A DNA stretch of 64,000 nt, taken from 630D-37 sp037478835 (lineage in GTDB: Bacteria > Chloroflexota > Anaerolineae > Anaerolineales > Villigracilaceae). Positions 58,768 through 64,000 of this stretch are shown piece by piece. The notes beneath the pieces were generated by a model, which saw only the letters and a program-made list of their open reading frames with translations, searched no databases and was not told the origin of the DNA. Position 1 is the stretch's first letter, and the number at the start of each line of letters is the position of its first letter. Position numbers and translations under genes: made by a program. The stretch covers positions 1-64,000 of the forward strand of contig JBBFLV010000004.1 in assembly GCA_037478835.1 (NCBI GenBank), given 5' to 3'.

Positions 58768-59817
58768 CTGCAAACGATAACGGATCGAGCGAAGCGCATT
58801 CCCTTCGCCAAGGGCTAGGATGCGGAGCAAGAAAGGAGCATCGGCGGAAAGGAAACCGCCTTCCCCGTTACACGGCAGGGGGATCACTTCCTGCATTCCC
58901 TGCTCGTTCCAACGTTCCAGCCGCACCTGGCCCCGTGGCTCGCAGGCCAGTTGGACCTCGAGCTTAAGTGCCGCGGTGAACTGGATACGTACCCAATCTT
59001 CTGCATCACCCTGCGGCGCGGAGACCTCATCTTCGAGGATCACCAGACGGGGAGGAAGGGTGGAAAAGTCAACAGTCCAGGCGGGAGCGAGCCGCGAATC
59101 CCCATCGGCGATGGCCGGACGCAGGGTCGGAGTGGCCGTCGGCGTGGAGGCGATCGGGGTTCCGGTGCCGATCACCGCACCTTCGGCGGAAAGGATCGGC
59201 AGCCGATCGGCGTTTTCCAAACGCAGAAACGCGGCATTGACCCAACCGATCCCCTGCGGCCCTTCTGCATATTCGATTTGTATCCAGGCTCCGAATTCGT
59301 CCTTACCCAGCGCTTTGACCAGGTCCCCTGCTTGGAGCATGCCCAGACTGTTGAAAGATGTACCGGGTCCACTGCGCACGTTTAACGGCTGGAGCACCAA
59401 GGCCAGTGGTTCGTTCCATAGGGGGATGGATTCCTTCGATACACCCGTCACGTACGCCGCGCTGATCCAGCCTTTCCCCTCGGCGCTCGGATACAGGATC
59501 AAAAACCAGGAATGGGTGGAATCCTGGGCCAGGATTTGCACTTCAACCCCGGCCTCCAGGATGCCCAGCACTTCTGCCGTGCTATTCGGTGCCCGGCGGA
59601 CGTTAAGCCGGGTGGTCGTTTGTCCGCGCAAAGGAGTGACCGTTTCTGCGATCGGCGGAGATGGGGTGAGCGTTATCTCGCCGGTTGGGGCAAGTGTGGG
59701 GTAGGGAGAAAGGGTAGGCGTGATGGATGGAAAGAGGATGGCGGGAGTGACAGGGGTTGAGGGAACCGATGTACAGGCGATTAGGAAGAGCAGGATGAAA
59801 AAGATGGGCTGACGCAT
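58750..59817 (-). CDS. Lipoprotein with two SH3b domains
   Basis: 355 residues. Lipobox FLIAC (Cys near 15), Thr/Pro linker, SH3b repeat 1 (TTTRLNVRRAPNSTAEVLGILEAGVEVQILAQ, about 68-125) and repeat 2 (LVLQPLNVRSGPGTSFNSLGMLQAGDLVKALGK, about 140-197). A second Thr/Pro spacer and a C-terminal beta-rich domain with a cysteine pair (QLACEPRG and LPCNGEGG) follow. SH3b domains commonly bind cell-wall peptides or mediate protein contacts. It probably acts on the cell surface. Confidence 0.88.
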   Translation of the reverse strand: MRQPIFFILLFLIACTSVPSTPVTPAILFPSITPTLSPYPTLAPTGEITLTPSPPIAETVTPLRGQTTTRLNVRRAPNSTAEVLGILEAGVEVQILAQDSTHSWFLILYPSAEGKGWISAAYVTGVSKESIPLWNEPLALVLQPLNVRSGPGTSFNSLGMLQAGDLVKALGKDEFGAWIQIEYAEGPQGIGWVNAAFLRLENADRLPILSAEGAVIGTGTPIASTPTATPTLRPAIADGDSRLAPAWTVDFSTLPPRLVILEDEVSAPQGDAEDWVRIQFTAALKLEVQLACEPRGQVRLERWNEQGMQEVIPLPCNGEGGFLSADAPFLLRILALGEGNALRSIRYRLQLRPIE

Positions 59818-59845
59818 AGGAAAAAAGCCGCCTGAGCGGCGGCAG

Positions 59846-59917
<72 letters not shown>

Positions 59918-60086
59918 GTGAATGCATCCGAATTTTACCATGAATGGCACTCACTGGTCTATGTTTCCGCATCTACTCATGTAAAATGTTACCGGGTGAC
60001 ATCGCCTTCGTTCTTCAGGTTTTTCAAGGTTTTCCTGTCGCCCTGATTTTTGAGAACCCATTCGCGCCGCGCTTGCGGCTCAACCC

Positions 60087-60114
60087 TTGACAAAAACGAC
60101 AAATGGCATATAAT
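60087..60114 (+). promoter_or_regulatory. Consensus promoter upstream of cysM
   Basis: TTGACA (60087-60092), 16 bases, TATAAT (60109-60114): both hexamers match the consensus exactly, the strongest promoter in the window. It lies about 230 bases before the cysM start, so it yields a long leader. Confidence 0.9.
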
Positions 60115-60120
60115 TTGTAT

Positions 60121-60324
60121 CAGAAAATTCTAGTAAATTCACTTCCGGACGATAGCCCATGATCTCCTACTTACAGTGCTCCTGTCTGAGGCGGGGTTCG
60201 TAGCCACCGCCTCAGCGTAACCAGAGAAACGGCCAACACTCTGAGGACGGTGGACGAATCCCGCTTGCGAAAAAAGTTTCGCCGGGTGTCCGTTCGCCGT
60301 CCTTTTGTTTTGGGTGTTGGCCGT
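60121..60324 (+). promoter_or_regulatory. Structured leader RNA of the cysM operon (candidate attenuator or small RNA)
   Basis: Two helical modules follow the promoter. The first is CTGAGGCGG (60186-60194) with CCGCCTCAG (60207-60215). The second is a nested hairpin closed by ACGGCCAACAC (60229-60239) with GTGTTGGCCGT (60314-60324). Its inner stems are AGGACGG/CCGTCCT (60244-60250 / 60297-60303), GGAC/GTCC, CCCG/CGGG and GCGAAA/TTTCGC around an AAAG loop (60273-60276). TTTTGTTTT follows the CCGTCC arm at 60303-60311, so the inner hairpin could terminate transcription while the outer pairing competes. It does not match the SAM-I, TPP, cobalamin or T-box patterns I know. It could equally be an independent sRNA ending near 60311. 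Confidence 0.65.
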
Positions 60325-60346
60325 ATTTTATTTATCCGAGGAAGAT

Positions 60347-61297
60347 ATGCTTAGTGTCCAAGCACAACAAACTCTCTTTCGTTCGTTCTCACCCCTGGAG
60401 GCCTGCGTAGGGAATACCCCTCTGCTGCCTCTCAGGCGCGTGACGGCCGGCATTTCCCCGCGCGTGCGGGTGCTGGCAAAGGCTGAATGGTTCAATCCCG
60501 GTGGCTCGGTCAAGGATCGGGCGGCGCTGAATATTTTGCGCCAGGCTCAGGCAGAAGGTCACTTGCGAGAAGGGCGCCGATTGCTGGATTCTACCTCCGG
60601 CAATATGGGCATTGCTTATGCCATGTTCGGTGCGGCGATGGGGATTGGTGTTACCTTGTGCATACCGGCAAATGCCAGTGCGGAGCGCATTGCCATTCTG
60701 CGTGCCTACGGTGCAGAACTCATCTTGACCGACCCGCTGGAAGGTAGCGATGGTGCGATCCTCAAAGCACGTCAACTGGCAGAAGAATTCCCCGAGCGCT
60801 ACTGGTATGCGAATCAGTACGATAACCCTGCCAGCTGGCAAGCACACTATCAGAGCACCGGCCCGGAAATCCTGCACCAGACCGAGGGGCAGGTGACACA
60901 CTTCGTGGCCGGAGTGGGCACTTCCGGCACGCTGATGGGCACCGGGCGCGCCTTGCGCGAATGGAATCCAAAGGTCGAGATCATCGCCGTCCAGCCGGAT
61001 GCGCCGTTCCACGGGTTGGAAGGGCTTAAGCACATGCCCACGGCGATCTGTCCGGCTATCTTCGATCCGAATTTCCCCGATCGGACGCTGGAGGTGAGCA
61101 CGGAAGAGGCCTATGCCATGGTGCGACGCCTGGCGCGCGAGGAAGGTTTGTTTGTCGGCATCTCTTCGGGAGCGGCGGCGGTCGGCGCGCTACGGGTGGC
61201 ACAGGAACTAGAAAGCGGCATTGTCGTGACCGTCTTCCCCGATGCCGGCTATAAATATCTCAGCGATACGGCGCTTTGGCAGGGAGGGTCGGCATGA
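60347..61297 (+). CDS. cysM: Cysteine synthase CysM-type (sulfur-carrier-dependent candidate)
   Basis: 316 residues of the fold-type II PLP family. PLP Lys K56 in NPGGSVKDRAA, TSGNMGIAYAMFGAAMGIGVTLCIPANAS, GVGTSGTLMGTGRAL, GISSGAAAVGALRVA. Mycobacterial CysM uses O-phosphoserine and thiocarboxylated CysO; the operon here holds both a CysO-type carrier and the JAMM protease, so the same chemistry is likely. ATG 60347 has GAGGAAG upstream; the in-frame start at 60305 would sit in the leader hairpin. Overlaps the next gene by ATGA. Confidence 0.92.
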   Translation: MLSVQAQQTLFRSFSPLEACVGNTPLLPLRRVTAGISPRVRVLAKAEWFNPGGSVKDRAALNILRQAQAEGHLREGRRLLDSTSGNMGIAYAMFGAAMGIGVTLCIPANASAERIAILRAYGAELILTDPLEGSDGAILKARQLAEEFPERYWYANQYDNPASWQAHYQSTGPEILHQTEGQVTHFVAGVGTSGTLMGTGRALREWNPKVEIIAVQPDAPFHGLEGLKHMPTAICPAIFDPNFPDRTLEVSTEEAYAMVRRLAREEGLFVGISSGAAAVGALRVAQELESGIVVTVFPDAGYKYLSDTALWQGGSA

Positions 61298-61713
61298 CAC
61301 TGATTCTCTCTGCCCAGCAATGGAGGGCTATCGAGCTTCACCTGGAAAGCGCCTACCCCGAAGAGGGAGCTGGTTTCCTGCTGGGGAAGGATGGAGAGCC
61401 GCGCTATGTGCGTCACATTTTGCCGATCGATAATGCCCGCAAGGAATCGCGTCACAATCGCTATCTGATCAACACTTTTGACTATCTTCACGCCGAAGAG
61501 TTTGCCGAGCGCCTGGGGATGACCTTGCTGGGCGTCTTCCATTCTCACCCCGATCACCCCCCACAACCATCCGAATACGATCGGGAGTGGGCGCAACCCT
61601 TCTTCTCCTACCTGATCGTCAGTGTTGAAAATGGCAAGGCGACTCGTAGCCGTTGCTGGCGGTTGAGCGAAAATCGCCAGGAATTCCTGGAAGAATCGAT
61701 TCAAATCGAATAG
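61294..61713 (+). CDS. mec: JAB1/MPN (JAMM) metalloprotease, Mec type
   Basis: 139 residues. Zinc site H83-S-H85-P-...-P92-S93-E-Y-D96 (HxHP...PSxxD) and the upstream Glu in the YPEEGAGFLLG strand (about residues 16-26). In Mycobacterium Mec cleaves cysteine from the CysO-cysteine adduct; relatives such as HcyD and QbsD also remove C-terminal residues from sulfur carriers. Overlaps cysM by four bases, so the two proteins are coupled. Confidence 0.92.
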   Translation: MTLILSAQQWRAIELHLESAYPEEGAGFLLGKDGEPRYVRHILPIDNARKESRHNRYLINTFDYLHAEEFAERLGMTLLGVFHSHPDHPPQPSEYDREWAQPFFSYLIVSVENGKATRSRCWRLSENRQEFLEESIQIE

Positions 61714-61722
61714 GAGGTTCCC

Positions 61723-62013
61723 ATGTCCCTGTATTTTGTCCGTCACCAACATGCACCCGAAACCTGCCCGGCGAAGAATCCGGAAATGGGGCAAATGTTA
61801 CTGCAGCATCTGAGCAAGGCCAATGCCCGCAAATTCGGCATTGAGCTTCACGGCGAGGCCGTGCTGGATGGGCAACACACGCTTGTGCTCATCCTGGAAG
61901 CGGAGCAGAAGGAGTACGTCGAACAATTCATGACCCCGTTTGCGCAGGCCGGAAGCGTGGAAATTCTGCCGGCCTCGGCCTGCGAAGCGGTCGTCGAACG
62001 CGCCGGATGCTAA
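61723..62013 (+). CDS. Small conserved protein of unknown function in the sulfur-carrier operon
   Basis: 96 residues: MSLYFVRHQHAPETCPAKN, then FGIELHGEAVLDGQHTLVLILEAE and a C-terminal FMTPFAQAGSVEILPASACEAVVERAGC. The alternating pattern suggests a small ferredoxin-like alpha/beta fold with three cysteines (C15, C83 and the last residue C96). The position between Mec and the CysO-type carrier suggests a role in sulfur transfer, but no activity is known to me. AGGAGG precedes ATG 61723. Confidence 0.75.
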   Translation: MSLYFVRHQHAPETCPAKNPEMGQMLLQHLSKANARKFGIELHGEAVLDGQHTLVLILEAEQKEYVEQFMTPFAQAGSVEILPASACEAVVERAGC

Positions 62014-62030
62014 ACTTATAGGAGAAAACC

Positions 62031-62309
62031 ATGCCAAGCATTAAGATACCGACCCCGCTACGTTACTATACCGATCAAAAGGCCGAAGTGATCGTGCGCG
62101 GAAAAACGGTTGCCGAGGCGATGGAGCACCTGATCGAGCAATATCCGAGTTTGCGCACACACCTGTATAATGGAGATGGTCAGCTCCGTCCCTTTGTCAA
62201 CCTGTTCCTGAACAAGACGAACATCCGCGACCTGCAAGGACTGGAGACGCCGCTCAAGGAGGACGATCAGCTGCTGCTGATCCCTTCGATTGCCGGCGGC
62301 GTTGAGTAG
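62031..62309 (+). CDS. cysO: CysO/MoaD-type ubiquitin-like sulfur carrier with a Val-Glu tail
   Basis: 92 residues, beta-grasp: IKIPTPLRYYTDQKAEVIVRGKTVAEAMEHLIEQYPSLRTHL, LRPFVNLFLNKTNIRDLQGLETPLKEDDQLLLIPSIAGG. Gly-Gly is at 89-90 and is followed by Val-Glu, whereas CysO ends in Gly-Gly. Once exposed, the terminal Gly would be adenylated and thiocarboxylated by the following MoeB-like enzyme and used by CysM. Start ATG 62031 with AGGAGAAA. Confidence 0.9.
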   Translation: MPSIKIPTPLRYYTDQKAEVIVRGKTVAEAMEHLIEQYPSLRTHLYNGDGQLRPFVNLFLNKTNIRDLQGLETPLKEDDQLLLIPSIAGGVE

Positions 62310-62321
62310 AGGAGAAAACCT

Positions 62322-63473
62322 ATGCTTCCTCCCTTGACACACGAAGAAATCCTACGTTATTCGCGCCATCTGCTCATCCCGGAAGTCGGTTTGCGGGGAC
62401 AGCAAAAGCTCAAGGCCTCTTCGGTGCTGGTGATCGGCACCGGAGGCCTGGGGTCCCCGGTGGCGCTCTACCTGGCGGCGGCAGGCGTCGGACGGATCGG
62501 GATCGTGGATTACGACGTGGTCGATGCCTCGAACCTGCAACGTCAGATCATCCACGGCACTTCCACGTTGGGGGTGCGCAAGGTCGAATCGGCGCGGCGG
62601 CGCATGCTCGATCTCAATCCGGATATCGAGGTGATCGCCTACGATGAGCCTTTTACGTCCGAAAATGCCATGCGCATCGCCGCCGATTATGACGTGATCG
62701 TCGATGGGACGGATAACTTCCCGACGCGCTATCTGAGCAACGATGTGGCCGTTTTCCTGGGAAAGCCGAACGTCTACGCCTCGATCTTCCGCTTCGATGG
62801 CCAGGTGAGCGTCTTCTATGCCAAAGAAGGCCCGTGCTATCGCTGTCTCTTCCCGGCGCCGCCTCCACCGGGACTGGTGCCTTCCTGCGCCGAGGGGGGC
62901 GTGTTGGGGGTGCTCCCTGGCACCATCGGCAGCATTCAGGCCACCGAGACCTTGAAGCTCCTGCTGGGGATCGGCGAGCCGTTGATCGGTCGCCTGTTGC
63001 TCTACAATGCGCTCGATATGTCCTTCGACTTCGTCGAGCTGAAGAAGAACCCGAATTGCCGTGTCTGCGGGCCGAACGCCGACATTAAGGAACTGATCGA
63101 CTACGAGGAATTCTGTGGCGTTCCGGGGCATGATCGCGAGGAGGGCTCTGCCGGCGCGGGCTGGGATATTACGCCGACCGAGCTGGCCGAGCGCCTGCAA
63201 AACAACGGGATTCTGTTGCTCGATGTGCGCGAACCCCATGAACTCGAGATCTCCCGCTTGCCCGGTGCGATCAACATTCCGTTGGGGCAACTGGCGGCGC
63301 GGCTTTCAGAGCTGGATTCGGCGCGCGAGATGGTGGTCTTCTGCAAAGCGGGTACCCGTTCGGCGCGCGCTCTGGAGCTACTGGTCAGCGCCGGTTTTCG
63401 CAAAGTGAAGAACCTGAAAGGTGGGATCAACGCCTGGGCACGTGAAATCGATCCATCCCTACCGATCTATTGA
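62322..63473 (+). CDS. moeB: MoeB/ThiF-type adenylyltransferase fused to rhodanese
   Basis: 383 residues. N-terminal E1-like domain: SRHLLIPEVGLRGQQKLKASSVLVIGTGGLGSPVALYLAAAGVGRIGIVDYDVVDASNLQRQ, VDGTDNFPTRYLSND, the zinc cysteines GPCYRC and CRVCG, and SCAEGGVLGVLPG. C-terminal rhodanese (about 285-383) with active C341 in VVFCKAGTRSARAL. It adenylates the carrier's Gly and loads sulfur from the rhodanese persulfide. It follows cysO by 12 bases. Confidence 0.95.
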   Translation: MLPPLTHEEILRYSRHLLIPEVGLRGQQKLKASSVLVIGTGGLGSPVALYLAAAGVGRIGIVDYDVVDASNLQRQIIHGTSTLGVRKVESARRRMLDLNPDIEVIAYDEPFTSENAMRIAADYDVIVDGTDNFPTRYLSNDVAVFLGKPNVYASIFRFDGQVSVFYAKEGPCYRCLFPAPPPPGLVPSCAEGGVLGVLPGTIGSIQATETLKLLLGIGEPLIGRLLLYNALDMSFDFVELKKNPNCRVCGPNADIKELIDYEEFCGVPGHDREEGSAGAGWDITPTELAERLQNNGILLLDVREPHELEISRLPGAINIPLGQLAARLSELDSAREMVVFCKAGTRSARALELLVSAGFRKVKNLKGGINAWAREIDPSLPIY

Positions 63474-63480
63474 GGCGTTT

Positions 63481-64000
63481 ATGCCGGCTCTTCCCGTTTC
63501 TCATACCCTTCGTGTTTATGATAGCATCCAAGGTGCAATTGGAAACACGCCACTGGTGCGCCTGAGCCGGATTGCCGGCCATCTCCAAGCTACGCTTTAC
63601 GCCAAGCTGGAATTGCTCAACCCCGGCGGATCGGTGAAAGACCGGGTGGGCTGGTACATCATCGAACAGGCCGAGGCGCGCGGGGAGCTGCGACCGGGCG
63701 GCACGATCGTCGAGGCCACATCGGGAAATACCGGCGTCGGCCTGGCGATCGCCGCCGCGCTGAAGGGCTATAAGACGATCTTCGTCATGCCGGATAAGAT
63801 GTCGGAGGAGAAGATCCGCTTGCTCCGTGCCTTCGGCGCCCGGGTGGTGATCACGCCGACCGCTGTTCCGCCGGAGGACCCGCGCTCCTATTATGAAGTG
63901 GCCAAACGTCTGGCGCGTGAAACCCCGAATGCCATCCTGGCCAATCAGTATCACAACCCGGATAATCCCCGCATCCATGAGCTGACCACTGGACCTGAAA
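63481..64000 (+). CDS. Cysteine synthase / cystathionine beta-synthase family, truncated by the window
   Basis: ATG 63481 opens a frame that is unbroken to the window edge (173 codons seen). Fold-type II PLP enzyme: VYDSIQGAIGNTPLVRLSR, PLP Lys K53 in NPGGSVKDRVGWYIIEQAEARGELRPGGTIVEATSGNTGVGLAIAAALKGYKTIFVMPDKMSEEKIRLLRAFGARVVITPT. The PEDPRSYYEVAKRLARETPNAILANQYHNPDNPRIHELTTGPE stretch is closer to actinobacterial cystathionine beta-synthases than to CysK. A C-terminal CBS pair would decide it, but lies outside. It ends the sulfur-carrier operon as seen. Confidence 0.88.
   Translation, partial: MPALPVSHTLRVYDSIQGAIGNTPLVRLSRIAGHLQATLYAKLELLNPGGSVKDRVGWYIIEQAEARGELRPGGTIVEATSGNTGVGLAIAAALKGYKTIFVMPDKMSEEKIRLLRAFGARVVITPTAVPPEDPRSYYEVAKRLARETPNAILANQYHNPDNPRIHELTTGPE

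Noticed and set aside
60121..60311. 6S RNA or a T-box leader
   Set aside because: No 5'/3' closing stem with a central bubble as in 6S RNA, and no T-box TGGNACCGCG element; left as an unassigned structured leader.

Overview
The window looks like a chromosomal segment from a member of the Chloroflexota, most likely class Anaerolineae. This is inferred from style rather than from a marker gene. Coding sequence is moderately GC-rich. There are many lipoproteins with Thr/Pro/Ser-rich linkers, short GATAAAAT/TATAAT-like -10 boxes, and dispersed GGACACGGATG, CACAAAGGACACGAAG and GTGGACCGTAGAC-type repeats. It also carries a menaquinone operon, a CCA-adding enzyme serving tRNA genes that do not encode CCA, and a Liv-type transporter interleaved with acyl-CoA ligases. 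No rRNA, CRISPR array, prophage or intact insertion sequence is visible.

Layout. 1-4906: truncated lipoprotein, M32 carboxypeptidase, then tdk-hpt-cca. 4994-7303: PhnD-like lipoprotein, DUF4230 and DUF2283 proteins, and one copy of a MITE-like repeat. 7533-13871: one-carbon/methionine block with a homocysteine methyltransferase-MTHFR fusion, a GxxExxY protein embedded in tandem repeats, and metH behind a SAM-I riboswitch. 13914-24711: a TetR gene with its own operator, translationally coupled to menF-menD-menB-menE, followed by aroF, aroA, aroE and aroC. Chorismate is therefore made and consumed from one long gene run. 24717-29733: an unusual operon of an AP-endonuclease-2/xylose-isomerase-like TIM barrel, LuxS, a sedoheptulose-7-phosphate-cyclase-type enzyme, a UbiG-like O-methyltransferase, a UbiA-like prenyltransferase and a peroxiredoxin. 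This is the best candidate for an undescribed pathway.

29761-40462: two-component system, phosphoribosyltransferase, PD-(D/E)XK-type protein, tRNA-Leu(GAG), plsX, a NERD-like membrane protein, dinG fused to a DnaQ-type exonuclease, a lipoprotein and a GT-C-like membrane protein. 40573-43852: ttuB-ttuA (tRNA 2-thiolation), a queuosine-precursor transporter, a phosphatidylcholine-synthase-like enzyme and a class II aldolase. 43941-51989: livG-fadD-livH-livM-livK-livF-paaK, a high-affinity importer wired to two acyl-CoA ligases. 52110-55881: lipoprotein and the overlapping pabB-pabA-pabC set for p-aminobenzoate. 55882-57489: an AT-richer, gene-poor stretch with a secreted protein and the second MITE-like copy. 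57490-59917: GT87-like membrane protein, SH3b lipoprotein, tRNA-Arg(CCG). 60087-64000: a strong promoter and a large nested RNA hairpin lead into cysM, a JAMM protease, a small protein, a CysO-type sulfur carrier, MoeB-rhodanese and a truncated CysK/CBS gene. This is a protein-thiocarboxylate route to cysteine, and its carrier carries a Val-Glu tail beyond Gly-Gly that the JAMM protease may have to remove.

All functions are read from translated sequence and family recollection; no database search was run.
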